Source of the DNA: Bacteroidales bacterium UBA5072
Lineage (GTDB): Bacteria; Bacteroidota; Bacteroidia; Bacteroidales; UBA10428
DNA: 61,760 nucleotides
Assembly (NCBI GenBank): GCA_002415855.1
Contig: DIAS01000141.1
Coordinates: 27,740-89,499 of the forward strand
Direction of reading: 5' to 3'
Both the position numbers and the translations under genes were made by a program. The notes below the pieces were generated by a model, which saw only the letters and a list, made by a program, of their open reading frames with translations, did not search any database and was not told the origin of the DNA. Shown here in pieces: positions 49,640 through 59,321 of the stretch (position 1 is its first letter; each line of letters starts with the position of its first letter).

Positions 49640-50192
49640 ACTTTATTACCTTAATTTTATAAGGCACATCAACTTTTAACTTGGCAATATCGTTCAGTTT
49701 TCCTTTCAGCAATTTCTTTCTGAGTGGATTTATTTTATCGATGAACAGTATCCCGTCCAGGTGATCATATTCGTGCTGGATCACACGTGCTTTCAGCCCT
49801 TCGAACACTTCTTCATGATGGTTCCAGCTTTCATCATAGTAACTGATGCTGACCCTGTTATGACGGCTCACATCCTCCCTGAGCTTGGGAAGGCTCAAAC
49901 AACCTTCATTCATCACCATGGTCTCTTCGCCAAGCAACTGAAGCTTAGGGTTAATAAATGCTTTCTTAAAATCCTGCAATGCCGGATCCTCATCAGCCAG
50001 TGAAGTGGCGTCCACAACAAACAGCCGGATGGATTTGCCGATTTGTGGTGCTGCAAGTCCCATGCCGTCAGATTTATACATGGTATCGAACATGTCGGAT
50101 ATCAGCGACTGTAAATTGGGATAATCCCGGTTGATTTCCCTGGCCATGTGCCGGAGTATCGGAGAACCATATACAACTATGGGGTAAATCAT
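49638..50192 (-). CDS. def: Peptide deformylase
   Basis: A 184-residue metalloenzyme that removes formyl from nascent N-terminal methionine. All three motifs are visible: GMGLAAPQIG, EGCLSLP with the metal Cys, and QHEYDHLDG with the two His ligands and catalytic Glu. The start MIYPIVVYGSPILR is standard for the family. It lies 30 bases after ruvX on the same strand and ends inside the shared hairpin. Confidence 0.97.
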   Translation of the reverse strand: MIYPIVVYGSPILRHMAREINRDYPNLQSLISDMFDTMYKSDGMGLAAPQIGKSIRLFVVDATSLADEDPALQDFKKAFINPKLQLLGEETMVMNEGCLSLPKLREDVSRHNRVSISYYDESWNHHEEVFEGLKARVIQHEYDHLDGILFIDKINPLRKKLLKGKLNDIAKLKVDVPYKIKVIK

Positions 50193-50222
50193 GCGTTGAT
50201 AGTTGATTGTGCGGTGAATGGA

Positions 50223-50642
50223 TTAGTGGTTATTTCTGTATTCCAGATAGGATTGCAGAATGATGGTGGCGCTGACCGCATCAATCAGGGCCTTGTTCTG
50301 CCGGTCCTTCTTTTTGACACCTCCGGCAATCATGGCTTGTAATGCCATTTTTGAAGTAAAACGCTCGTCCATCAGAAATACCTCCTTGTCGGGAAATGTC
50401 TGTTTCAGCTGTTTAACAAACGGATCAATATAGATAACAGCTTCAGAAGGTGTATTGTTCATTTGCCGGGGATACCCGACAACAAAGGAATCGACATTCT
50501 CCTTTGCAGTGTATGATCTCAGAAAGGCCATCACTTCTGATGAAGGTACTGTGGTCAGGCTGTTGGCAATTATCTGGAGCGGATCCGTGACCGCTATTCC
50601 GGTGCGCTTCCGACCGTAATCAAGTGCAATAATTCTTCCCAA
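50223..50642 (-). CDS. ruvX: Holliday junction resolvase-like RuvX/YqgF
   Basis: A 139-residue RNase-H-fold protein. GRIIALDYGRKRTGIAVTD holds the first catalytic Asp. FVVGYPRQMNNTPSE and VFLMDERFTSKMAL give the second and third motifs. A final DAVSATIILQSYL carries the last acidic residue. The family takes part in rRNA processing and Holliday-junction-like cleavage. It is upstream of def and downstream of the PFOR terminator. Confidence 0.93.
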   Translation of the reverse strand: MGRIIALDYGRKRTGIAVTDPLQIIANSLTTVPSSEVMAFLRSYTAKENVDSFVVGYPRQMNNTPSEAVIYIDPFVKQLKQTFPDKEVFLMDERFTSKMALQAMIAGGVKKKDRQNKALIDAVSATIILQSYLEYRNNH

Positions 50643-50662
50643 GCTTTCTGTCGTAAATATTT

Positions 50663-50696
50663 AAAAAGCAGAGACGGGTCTATAACCCGTCTCTGC
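50663..50696 (-). terminator. Intrinsic terminator after the PFOR gene
   Basis: gcagagacgggt (50668-50679) and acccgtctctgc (50685-50696) form a perfect 12-bp stem with a five-base loop. Read leftward it is followed by five U residues (50667-50663). Confidence 0.9.
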
Positions 50697-50721
50697 AAAT
50701 GTTATTCACCTTTCCATGAAT

Positions 50722-53700
50722 TTATTTATTCGCGCCTGAAAAATCCATTGCCGCCATTCTCCTGTAACTGTTGTAGCGCCATTTAGCATTTTCTTCAGCA
50801 GCTGCGAAAAGTTCTCCGGCTTCTTTCGGGAATGCCTTTTTCAGTGAAGTATAGCGAACCTCGCTATTCAGGAATTCCTGAAATTTAGTCCATTCCGGTT
50901 CTTTTGAATCAAGTTCGAACGGATTCTTGCCTTCCTTTTCCAGCATGGGATTATAGCGGTAAAGATGCCAGTATCCTGCGTCCACGGCAAGCTTCTGTTC
51001 CTCCTGTGATTTGTCCATTCCCGCCCGCAGGCCATGGTTGATACAGGGAGAGTATGCAATGATCAGGGAGGGACCGTTGTATGCCTCAGCTTCGCGAAGA
51101 GCTTTCAAATACTGATTCTGACTTGCTCCCATGGCAACCTGAGCAACATAAACATAGCCATAGGTCATGGCCATTGCGCCGAGGTCTTTCTTTCTGACAC
51201 GTTTGCCAGCTGCAGCAAATTTGGCCACGGCACCAATGGGAGTGGATTTGGAAGCCTGACCACCGGTATTTGAATAGACCTCCGTATCCATAACCAGTAC
51301 ATTGACATTTTCACCCGAAGCCAGTACATGATCCAATCCGCCATAGCCGATATCATAAGCCCAGCCGTCGCCACCGAAGATCCAGACCGATTTTTTGACA
51401 AGATATTGTTGAAGATCAAGAATCTCTTTTGCAACCGGATTCTTTTCCTTGGATAAAGCCTCCACAACTTTCAGCGAGGCAGCTTTGGATGCGCGGGCAT
51501 CGTTCCTGGAGTCGAGCCATTCTTTGAAAGCATCGATTGATTTATCGGATAAGCCAGGATTTGATCCTATTGATTCTGTCATTTTGCGTCCGATCCTGTT
51601 CCTGAGTTTCTGGGCGCCCAGGGCAATTCCAAGACCATACTCGGCATTGTCTTCAAACAGTGAATTTGCCCAGGCCGGACCCTTGCCTTCTTTATTGGTG
51701 CAATATGGCGTTGATGGAGCAGAACCACCATAAATGGAAGAGCAACCGGTAGCATTGGCCACCATCATCCTGTCGCCAAACAACTGCGTAACCAGCTTGA
51801 TATAGGGTGTTTCACCACATCCACCGCAGGCACCGGAAAATTCAAACAAGGGTTGCGCGAACTGACTATTCTTTACCGATTTGTCCACCTCAACCAGGTT
51901 ATCCTTGTTGGTAACCTTATTGATGAGATAATCCCAGCGGCCTATCTCGGCACTTTGTGTGCCCAGATGTTTCATGACGAGCGATTTTTCTTTTGAGGGA
52001 CAGATATCGGCACAAACACCACAGCCGGTACAGTCAAGCGGGCTGACCTGAATCCGGTATTGCAGGCCCTCAAATCCCTTGCCATTGGCCTTAAGCGTGA
52101 CCGTATCAGCCGGTGCGCCTTTAAATTCCTTCTCATCGAGCAGGAATGGTCTGATGGAGGCGTGGGGGCATACAAATGCACATTGGTTGCACTGGATGCA
52201 GTTGCCGGATATCCACTCCGGCACATTTACGGCAATTCCGCGTTTTTCATACACTGTAGTACCTGAAGGGAAAGTTCCGTCTTCACGTCCGGAGAACGCA
52301 CTCACTTTCAGATCATCACCCTTCATGCTATTGATGGGTTCCACAACTTGCTTGATAAAATCAGGAATATTACGGCTGTCCTTTGTGGATTTGATTTCGA
52401 TTTTTGCCCATTCCTTTGGAACCTCAACCTTGGTGACATTGCCGCCACGGTCAATAGAAGCAATGTTCATGTTGACTATATCCTCGCCTTTGCGGCCGAA
52501 GGTTTTGATGACAGCCTTTTTCATCTGCGACATGGCATCCGTGAAGGGTATGACATTGGCGATCCTGAAGAATGCCGATTGCATGATTGTATTCGTACGG
52601 TTCCCGAGGCCGATCTCTTCGGCAATCTGGGTGGCATTGATGATATAAAACTGAACATCCTTCTCGGCCAGGATCTTTTTTATATTGTCCGGCAGCCTCT
52701 TTTTAGTTTCTTCAACATCCCAGATGCTATTCAGCAAGAAGGTGCCTCCTGTTTTAATACCCTTCAGCATATCATACTTTTCCAGGTAGGAAGGAACATG
52801 ACAGGCAACAAAATCGGGAGTACACACCAGGTAAGGAGAGCGTATGGGTTTGTCGCCAAACCTCAGGTGTGAAACTGTAATTCCGCCTGATTTCTTGGAG
52901 TCATAGGCAAAGTATGCCTGGGCATATTTTTCGGTTGAGTCGCCAATGATCTTGATCGAGTTTTTATTGGCCCCCACGGTACCGTCCGAACCCAGACCAA
53001 AAAACTTGGCCTCGAAGGTTCCTTTATCGGAGATGCTGATTTCAGGCTTAACAGGAAGGGATAAATGCGTCACATCATCATCAATGCCCACAGTAAAATG
53101 AAGTTTTGGCTCTTTGGAAGCCATGTTTTCATAAACCGTGACAATCTGAACCGGTGTGGTATCCTTGGAACTGAGGCCGTAACGTCCGCCGATTATCAAA
53201 GGAGCGTTAGGCTGCCCGTAAAAGACTTCCTTGATGTCGAGATACAAGGGATCACCGTTTGCTCCAGGTTCCTTTGTTCTGTCGAGTACCGTGATCTTTT
53301 TAACGGATTTCGGAACCACTTTCAGCAAGTGCTTCGCAGAAAAAGGCCGGTATAAATGAACCACAACAACGCCCAGCTTGGATCCTTTTGCATTGAGGTA
53401 ATCAACAACCTCACGGGTGGTCTCGGTAACCGAGCCCATGGCGATGACAATCTCTTCGGCATCAGGAGCGCCAAAATAGCGGAAAGGTGCATAATCACGA
53501 CCGGTGAGCTTTGAAATTTCTTTCATATAATCTTCCACCATATCGGGCAGCCTATCATAGAAGGGATTTGCTGCCTCCCTGCTCTGGAAATAGATATCTG
53601 GATTCTGAGCCGTTCCGCGGGTAACCGGATGATCCGGGTTTAATGCCCTGTCCCTGAATTCCTGTAATGCTTTATAATCAATGAGTTTAGCGACATCTTC

Positions 53701-54270
53701 CATGGCCAGTACTTCAATTTTCTGGATCTCGGCAGACGTCCTGAAACCGTCAAAGAAATGAAGGAAAGGTACCCTTCCCTTGATGGCAGTGAGATGGGCG
53801 ACAGCAGCAAGGTCCATGACTTCCTGAACACTGCTGGTTGCCAGCATGGCAAATCCTGTATTTCTGGTGCTCATCACATCACTGTGATCCCCGAAGATGG
53901 AAAGGGCCTGAGCAGCCAGGCTTCGGGCCGAAACGTGGAAAACTGCCGGAAGTAACTCACCGGCGATTTTATACATATTGGGAATCATCAGCAATAAACC
54001 CTGCGAAGCAGTATATGTTGAGGAAAGGGAGCCCGCCTGCAGAGCGCCGTGCAAAGCGCCTGCGGCACCTGCCTCAGATTGCATTTCAACCAGTTTGACC
54101 TCTTCGCCAAAGATGTTCTTCTTTCCGTTTGCTGCCCATTCATCCACATATTCTGCCATGGTGGATGAAGGTGTAATGGGGTAAATTGCTGCAACCTCGC
54201 TGAACATATAGGCTATATGCGCGGCAGCATAGTTACCATCACAAGTCACAAAATTTTTCGTTGCACTCAT
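50722..54270 (-). CDS. nifJ: Pyruvate:ferredoxin (flavodoxin) oxidoreductase
   Basis: A 1182-residue single-chain enzyme that splits pyruvate and CoA into acetyl-CoA, CO2 and reduced ferredoxin. Domains follow the usual order. The N-terminal pyruvate/TPP domain contains YPITPSSTMAEYVDEWAANG. The gamma region follows. Two [4Fe-4S] ferredoxin motifs are CIQCNQCAFVCPH and CTGCGVCADICPS. The C-terminal TPP domain carries the cluster Cys set ACGGCGET and GDGWAYDIGYGGLDH...VYSNTGGQ. It is oxygen-sensitive in most hosts and points to an anaerobic lifestyle. It is monocistronic with a strong terminator. Confidence 0.97.
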   Translation of the reverse strand: MSATKNFVTCDGNYAAAHIAYMFSEVAAIYPITPSSTMAEYVDEWAANGKKNIFGEEVKLVEMQSEAGAAGALHGALQAGSLSSTYTASQGLLLMIPNMYKIAGELLPAVFHVSARSLAAQALSIFGDHSDVMSTRNTGFAMLATSSVQEVMDLAAVAHLTAIKGRVPFLHFFDGFRTSAEIQKIEVLAMEDVAKLIDYKALQEFRDRALNPDHPVTRGTAQNPDIYFQSREAANPFYDRLPDMVEDYMKEISKLTGRDYAPFRYFGAPDAEEIVIAMGSVTETTREVVDYLNAKGSKLGVVVVHLYRPFSAKHLLKVVPKSVKKITVLDRTKEPGANGDPLYLDIKEVFYGQPNAPLIIGGRYGLSSKDTTPVQIVTVYENMASKEPKLHFTVGIDDDVTHLSLPVKPEISISDKGTFEAKFFGLGSDGTVGANKNSIKIIGDSTEKYAQAYFAYDSKKSGGITVSHLRFGDKPIRSPYLVCTPDFVACHVPSYLEKYDMLKGIKTGGTFLLNSIWDVEETKKRLPDNIKKILAEKDVQFYIINATQIAEEIGLGNRTNTIMQSAFFRIANVIPFTDAMSQMKKAVIKTFGRKGEDIVNMNIASIDRGGNVTKVEVPKEWAKIEIKSTKDSRNIPDFIKQVVEPINSMKGDDLKVSAFSGREDGTFPSGTTVYEKRGIAVNVPEWISGNCIQCNQCAFVCPHASIRPFLLDEKEFKGAPADTVTLKANGKGFEGLQYRIQVSPLDCTGCGVCADICPSKEKSLVMKHLGTQSAEIGRWDYLINKVTNKDNLVEVDKSVKNSQFAQPLFEFSGACGGCGETPYIKLVTQLFGDRMMVANATGCSSIYGGSAPSTPYCTNKEGKGPAWANSLFEDNAEYGLGIALGAQKLRNRIGRKMTESIGSNPGLSDKSIDAFKEWLDSRNDARASKAASLKVVEALSKEKNPVAKEILDLQQYLVKKSVWIFGGDGWAYDIGYGGLDHVLASGENVNVLVMDTEVYSNTGGQASKSTPIGAVAKFAAAGKRVRKKDLGAMAMTYGYVYVAQVAMGASQNQYLKALREAEAYNGPSLIIAYSPCINHGLRAGMDKSQEEQKLAVDAGYWHLYRYNPMLEKEGKNPFELDSKEPEWTKFQEFLNSEVRYTSLKKAFPKEAGELFAAAEENAKWRYNSYRRMAAMDFSGANK

Positions 54271-54438
54271 CTTATATCACTTATAATTAGTATATTAGAT
54301 TATAATTTAAAAATAAATTACAAAATTACAATAAATCAGCTATTTTCTGCTATTCTTTTCACAGCAGGCTGCTATTTGGTTTCATTTTAAATAGTAAGCA
54401 TTCATGTCCTACCGGAAGGCTCCAGCTGCCATGAAATT

Positions 54439-54467
54439 AAAAAATGCGGGTTTTACCCGCATTTTTT
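54439..54467 (-). terminator. Intrinsic terminator after rho
   Basis: aaaaaatgcgggt (54439-54451) and acccgcatttttt (54455-54467) form a 13-bp stem with a three-base loop, ending in a U run in the leftward direction. It lies 24 bases past the stop at 54491. Confidence 0.9.
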
Positions 54468-54490
54468 GATCAGTACTGTTGCGTAACCAT

Positions 54491-56326
54491 TTATTCGCCA
54501 TTCATGGAAATCAGGAATTCTTCATTCGTATCGGTTTTGGCCAGTCGTTCCCTTAAGAATTCCATGGCTTCGATGGAATTCATGTCGGTAAGATATTTTC
54601 TGAGAACCCAGATCTTATTCAGGAAATTCCTGTCGAGCAGCAGGTCCTCACGTCGCGTACTTGAAGCGGTAATATCAATGGAGGGATAGATTCTGCGGTT
54701 GGAAAGCTTTCGGTCGAGCTGAAGCTCCATATTGCCCGTACCTTTGAATTCTTCAAAAATAACATCATCCATTTTTGATCCGGTATCGGTAAGGGCTGTG
54801 GCAATGATGGTCAGTGAGCCTCCATTTTCAATATTACGGGCGGCACCGAAAAAACGTTTTGGCTTTTGCAATGCATTGGAATCCACGCCTCCTGACAGGA
54901 CCTTACCCGATGCCGGAGCAATGGTATTGAATGCCCTGGCCAGGCGGGTAATTGAATCCAGCAGGATAACCACGTCATGACCGCATTCCACCAGCCGCTT
55001 GGCTTTCTCAATAACAATATTGGCAACGCGGACATGCCTTTCTGCAGGTTCATCAAAAGTGGATGATACAACCTCGCCCCTGACATTGCGTGCCATTTCT
55101 GTAACCTCTTCAGGGCGCTCGTCAATAAGCAATATGATCAGATAAGCTTCGGGATGATTGGCAGCAATTGCATTGGCTATATCCTGAAGCAAAATTGTCT
55201 TTCCTGTTTTTGGCTGGGCAACGATCAGTCCCCGTTGTCCTTTACCGATCGGTGAAAACATATCCACTACCCGTACAGACATGTTTGATCTTTCACCCGG
55301 TTTCACCAGCGTGAATTTCTCATTCGGAAAGAGGGGGGTCAGATAGTCGAATGGCACCCTGTCGCGGATATAGTCGGGATTGCGTCCGTTGATCTCTATA
55401 ACTTTAATCAACGGGAAATATTTCTCACCTTCCTTGGGAGGCCTGATTGTGCCGGTAACCGTGTCACCGGTCTTCAGGCCAAAGAGTTTGATCTGTGATT
55501 GTGAAACATATATGTCATCGGGCGAATTCAGGTAATTATAGTCCGAAGAACGCAGGAATCCATAGCCATCCGGCATAATTTCAAGAACGCCCTGGCAGGT
55601 AATGATGCCGTCAAATTCTGTTGGTTTTTCCTGTGCGGGTTTTCTCTCGAAAGGTACACGTTGCTGAGGCTCCATCCTGGGTTTTACTTCTGAAGGCTGG
55701 ATAACAACGGGCTCCCGCTCCATTTCAAAGTCGCTCAGGACGGTTTCTTCCGGTTCAGCCTCGGGGAGAATTATATCTTCAAACTCGGGTGTTTTGACGA
55801 TTTTTTCCTCATCCAGGAGCTCTCCTGTTTTGTTGAAATCCTCTTTGGTTCTCTGGTTATCCCTGTCTTTGAATCTGATGAATTCCTTCCTTTTCCTGAA
55901 TTCCCCATGCTGCCTGTTACTGTCATAGGGTCTTTTGAAAAATCTGTTCCGGTCCCCTTCCTTGCCAGAATGTGCAGGAGATGCCTCTGTTCTGGGTTCT
56001 TCAGGTTTCAGGTCAGCGATGGAATCTGCAACTGGTTCTGCTGAAATCGCAGGTTTGTCTTCAAACCTTGTTTCACCGGGGAATTCAGGCTTATCATTCT
56101 CAATGCGCCGGGGACGTCGGCCCCTTCTTTTGTAATCAGGAGTATATGGCATGTCAGACTTTTTCTCAGGCTTCTTTGTTTCGGTAGCCAAAATTGCCTG
56201 TTCATCAAGGATTTTATATATCAGATCCTGCTTTCTTAAAATATCGGCTTTTTTTACATTCAATTGCTTGGCAATTTCCTTGAGCTCAGGTAGTAACTTC
56301 TTGTTAAGCTCTAAAATATCATACAT
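54491..56326 (-). CDS. rho: Transcription termination factor Rho with long charged insertion
   Basis: A 611-residue hexameric ATP-dependent RNA translocase. Residues 1-45 are the Rho_N domain (LPELKEIAKQLNVKKADILRK). Residues about 60-240 are a low-complexity charged insert rich in Arg, Lys, Glu and Pro. The cold-shock RNA-binding domain follows (GVLEIMPDGYGFLRSSDYNY). The ATPase has the Walker A AQPKTGKTILLQ (about residue 370), Walker B VVILLDSITRLARAFNT, and an R-loop region. Inserts of this kind are common in Bacteroidota Rho and are thought to bind RNA or promote assembly. It is monocistronic, divergent from rpoD. Confidence 0.96.
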   Translation of the reverse strand: MYDILELNKKLLPELKEIAKQLNVKKADILRKQDLIYKILDEQAILATETKKPEKKSDMPYTPDYKRRGRRPRRIENDKPEFPGETRFEDKPAISAEPVADSIADLKPEEPRTEASPAHSGKEGDRNRFFKRPYDSNRQHGEFRKRKEFIRFKDRDNQRTKEDFNKTGELLDEEKIVKTPEFEDIILPEAEPEETVLSDFEMEREPVVIQPSEVKPRMEPQQRVPFERKPAQEKPTEFDGIITCQGVLEIMPDGYGFLRSSDYNYLNSPDDIYVSQSQIKLFGLKTGDTVTGTIRPPKEGEKYFPLIKVIEINGRNPDYIRDRVPFDYLTPLFPNEKFTLVKPGERSNMSVRVVDMFSPIGKGQRGLIVAQPKTGKTILLQDIANAIAANHPEAYLIILLIDERPEEVTEMARNVRGEVVSSTFDEPAERHVRVANIVIEKAKRLVECGHDVVILLDSITRLARAFNTIAPASGKVLSGGVDSNALQKPKRFFGAARNIENGGSLTIIATALTDTGSKMDDVIFEEFKGTGNMELQLDRKLSNRRIYPSIDITASSTRREDLLLDRNFLNKIWVLRKYLTDMNSIEAMEFLRERLAKTDTNEEFLISMNGE

Positions 56327-56712
56327 AATTAATAGGGAGGTTTATTTAAAACGAATATCTGGTGACATCAGACTGACTATTACGCTTGCAGGGTATATAC
56401 GTACCACAAAAACAAAATGGACTATGGAACGATAAATAGATGGAAAAATTAAGGGAATTCTGCTGCAATAATACGTAATTCATAATTAATACCAAAAGAA
56501 AAGATAATTTTTTTTTGCCCTAACAAGTAATCCCAAAAATAATTAACTTTATTAGCTTGTGTTTTGTAAAGGTTTAGACTGTATCTGATTATAATTCTCA
56601 TCGAATTATATATTTGAAATTTGAAGGTAGTTTTCGCTTTTTCAGTGTCCTTCGGCGTTTGACTATTTGAATTTATCATTATACCCAAAACAACAACCTT
56701 ATCCCTACTGGC
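56327..56712. other. Rho-rpoD divergent intergenic region
   Basis: These 386 bases are AT-rich and lie between the divergent rho and rpoD starts. I see no convincing small gene, RNA or terminator. Sites with T-rich -7-like character are present, but no full TTTG / TAnnTTTG pair is clear. It presumably carries both promoters. Confidence 0.6.
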
Positions 56713-57576
56713 ATGAGACAATTAAAAATTGTCAAACAGGTTACAAACCGCGAAACACCATCCCTCGACAAATACCTTCACGAGATAGGCAAGGTTGAGC
56801 TGATTTCTTCGGAGGAGGAGGTAGAACTGGCGCAAAGGATCAGGAATGGTGATTCCAAGGCACTTGATAAACTCATCAGTGCCAATCTGAGATTTGTGGT
56901 TTCCGTGTCCAAGCAATACCAGAATCAGGGACTGAGTCTCCCTGATCTGATCAACGAAGGTAACGTAGGACTGATCAAGGCTGCCCAACGATTCGACGAG
57001 ACACGGGGATTCAAGTTCATCTCCTATGCAGTCTGGTGGATCCGTCAGTCAATCCTTCAGGCCCTGGCTGAACAGGCACGGATCGTACGTTTGCCTCTGA
57101 ACAAAATCGGTTCCATTAACCGTATCAACAAAGCCTTTTCTGATCTTGAGCAGTTGTACGAAAGGGAACCCTCGGTGCAGGAAATAGCAGAATTGCTTGA
57201 AATGGCACCGGAGGATGTTAAGGAAGCCATGAAAAGTGCCGGACGCCATGTCTCAATGGATGCTCCCATCAAAGAAGATGAAGAAAGCACGCTGTACGAT
57301 GTTTTGCTGAGCAAGGACACTCCAAGTCCCGACAAAGGTCTGCTGACCGATTCCCTAAGACGGGAGATCGAAAGGGTTCTTTCCATTCTTACCTACCGTG
57401 AAGCCAACATCCTCAGACTATATTTTGGCTTGAATACCAAATACCAATATACACTCGAGGAGATCGGGCAGGAGTTTAACCTTACCCGTGAACGCGTCAG
57501 GCAGATCAAGGAAAAAGCCATCAAGCGACTGAAGAACGCCACCCGCTGTAAGTTACTGAAGACATATCTGGGTTAG
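56713..57576 (+). CDS. rpoD: Primary RNA polymerase sigma factor, RpoD/SigA family
   Basis: A 287-residue sigma-70 lacking the acidic region 1.1, the usual form of the primary factor in Bacteroidota. Region 1.2 is SLDKYLHEIGKVELISSEEE. Region 2 is NLRFVVSVSKQYQNQGL through LIKAAQRFDETRGFKFISYAVWWIRQSI, with the -10 recognition helix. Region 3 is VQEIAELLEMAPEDVKEAM. Region 4 contains YTLEEIGQEFNLTRERVRQIKEKAI. Region 2 would read the TAnnTTTG -7 element that appears in this window. Rpe follows. Confidence 0.96.
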   Translation: MRQLKIVKQVTNRETPSLDKYLHEIGKVELISSEEEVELAQRIRNGDSKALDKLISANLRFVVSVSKQYQNQGLSLPDLINEGNVGLIKAAQRFDETRGFKFISYAVWWIRQSILQALAEQARIVRLPLNKIGSINRINKAFSDLEQLYEREPSVQEIAELLEMAPEDVKEAMKSAGRHVSMDAPIKEDEESTLYDVLLSKDTPSPDKGLLTDSLRREIERVLSILTYREANILRLYFGLNTKYQYTLEEIGQEFNLTRERVRQIKEKAIKRLKNATRCKLLKTYLG

Positions 57577-57624
57577 ATATTGGGGTTTTTACTACTTTTG
57601 CATGGAACCCACAATTATTGCATT

Positions 57625-58281
57625 ATGACCCGAATGATTGCACCCTCATTGCTTGCTGCTGATTTTACAAACCTGGAACAGGATATAGAAATGGTGAACG
57701 CCAGTGAGGCCGACTGGTTACACCTGGATATCATGGACGGTGTTTTCGTACCCAATATTTCATTTGGACTTCCGGTTGTCAGGGCGGTAAAGAAAATTTC
57801 TCAAAAACCCCTCGATGTGCATCTCATGATCATCGAACCAGAGAAATATCTGGGTGCATTCCGCGATGCGGGGGCGGATAACCTGACTGTCCACCTTGAA
57901 ACCTGCAGGCATTTACACAGAACGATTGAAGAAATCAAGGAACTGGGCATGAAAGCCGGGGTGACCTTAAATCCTCATACACCCGTCGAATTGCTGGTAG
58001 AAATCATAACTTTCATTGACCTGGTTTTGATCATGTCAGTAAATCCGGGATTTGGAGGACAGAAATTCATACCCACTTCAATGAATAAGATCAGAAAAAC
58101 AAGATCACTGATTGAAAAATCAGGATCACCTGCGCTTATTGAGGTTGATGGCGGGATCGACCTGAGCAATGCCGCCATGTTATTTGAAGCCGGCACCGAT
58201 ATCCTGGTCGCAGGAACTACAATCTTCCGGTCAGCCGATCCGGCAGGTGCGATCCGGGCGCTTAAACATGCCGGACTGTAA
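57625..58281 (+). CDS. rpe: Ribulose-phosphate 3-epimerase
   Basis: A 218-residue TIM-barrel from ATG 57625 (MTRMIAPSLLAADFTNLEQ), which matches the family N-terminus better than upstream codons. Metal and catalytic residues lie in DWLHLDIMDGVFVPNISFG (Asp and His), DVHLMI, and VNPGFGGQKFIPTS. EVDGGIDLSNA holds the second catalytic Asp. It interconverts ribulose-5-phosphate and xylulose-5-phosphate in the pentose phosphate pathway. It starts 49 bases after rpoD, so the two may share a transcript. Confidence 0.95.
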   Translation: MTRMIAPSLLAADFTNLEQDIEMVNASEADWLHLDIMDGVFVPNISFGLPVVRAVKKISQKPLDVHLMIIEPEKYLGAFRDAGADNLTVHLETCRHLHRTIEEIKELGMKAGVTLNPHTPVELLVEIITFIDLVLIMSVNPGFGGQKFIPTSMNKIRKTRSLIEKSGSPALIEVDGGIDLSNAAMLFEAGTDILVAGTTIFRSADPAGAIRALKHAGL

Positions 58282-58367
58282 GCTGGTTTACCGGAAATTA
58301 TCACAAGGATATTTTTCCCAAATTGTTTAATTTTATCTTTTCAAACTGAGAAGAAATTAACAATCCT

Positions 58368-59321
58368 ATGAAAAGAATACTACTTACTGTCCTTGCGGTC
58401 ATCCTGTTTACAGGCAGACCATTTGCCCAGGATCAGCTTGAAAACCCCGGTTTTGAGGTCTGGGAGGATGTATTGGTCGGGGGTGGTGACACCATCCGTG
58501 AACCCGCAGAATGGAGTTCGTTAAAAACCTCGGACAATTCCTCACTAAGTTCCCTGGCTCCTGTCGTTTGCAAAAGAAGCAGCGAGGCCCACAGCGGTAA
58601 TTATTCCGTACAACTCACCAATATTATGTCCTTTATCGTGGCTAACGGTGTTGCTACAAACGGACGTGTGCATCCAAATGCGAATACAAGTTTGGCATAC
58701 ATGTTTACCGATACCCAGAACAGCCTTTGGAACTCACCTTTTACATCACGACCGGACAGCGTAGTTGGCTGGTTCAGATATGCACCGCAGGCAGATGACT
58801 CACTGCAATTCAAAGTTGCATTTCACCGTGGATCAGGGAAGATGCCCGATGCTGCCTTTGCGGACAACTGGGTTGGCATGGCCATGTTCAAATCCCCCCT
58901 TAATACCGACGGTAAGTGGGTCCGGTTTTCTGTTCCCGTTACTTATTTTAGTGATGAAACTCCCCAGTATGTTCTGGTTGTTTTGAATTCAGGAAATGGA
59001 TTTGCACCGGTTGCCGGCAGTACTGTCCGTTTCGACGATATTGAAATGATCTACAATTCACCCCATAACGCCCTGGTCCATCCGGAAACTTCTCCCGGTT
59101 ACATCTATGCTGTCAGCAACCGCTGTTTGATGCTGCACGGAATACAGCACATCAGTTACCACAGGGCTGAAATCAGGGATATGACTGGCAAACTGGTATG
59201 GACCGGTATTATAAATGATGATCAGATCATCCTGTCATCTGACAATCTGAAAAAAGGAATTTATCTGGTTACCCTGGTTGGCACAAGTGATGTTTACACG
59301 CAAAAAATCATGCTGCATTGA
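58368..59321 (+). CDS. Secreted protein with T9SS type A sorting domain
   Basis: A 317-residue protein. The signal peptide (residues 1-20, LLTVLAVILFTGRPFAQ) precedes a beta-rich domain opening QLENPGFEVWEDVL, seen in PCMD/carbohydrate-binding-like modules. It is rich in Ser, Asn and Gly and has HSGNYSVQLTN and TVRFDDIEMIYN. The last 70 residues resemble a type A sorting domain (YHRAEIRDMTGKLVWTG, LKKGIYLVTLVG, TQKIMLH), although the usual YPNP box is not clear. It ends in a TTGA overlap with the TonB receptor start, so the two are likely translationally coupled. Confidence 0.8.
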   Translation: MKRILLTVLAVILFTGRPFAQDQLENPGFEVWEDVLVGGGDTIREPAEWSSLKTSDNSSLSSLAPVVCKRSSEAHSGNYSVQLTNIMSFIVANGVATNGRVHPNANTSLAYMFTDTQNSLWNSPFTSRPDSVVGWFRYAPQADDSLQFKVAFHRGSGKMPDAAFADNWVGMAMFKSPLNTDGKWVRFSVPVTYFSDETPQYVLVVLNSGNGFAPVAGSTVRFDDIEMIYNSPHNALVHPETSPGYIYAVSNRCLMLHGIQHISYHRAEIRDMTGKLVWTGIINDDQIILSSDNLKKGIYLVTLVGTSDVYTQKIMLH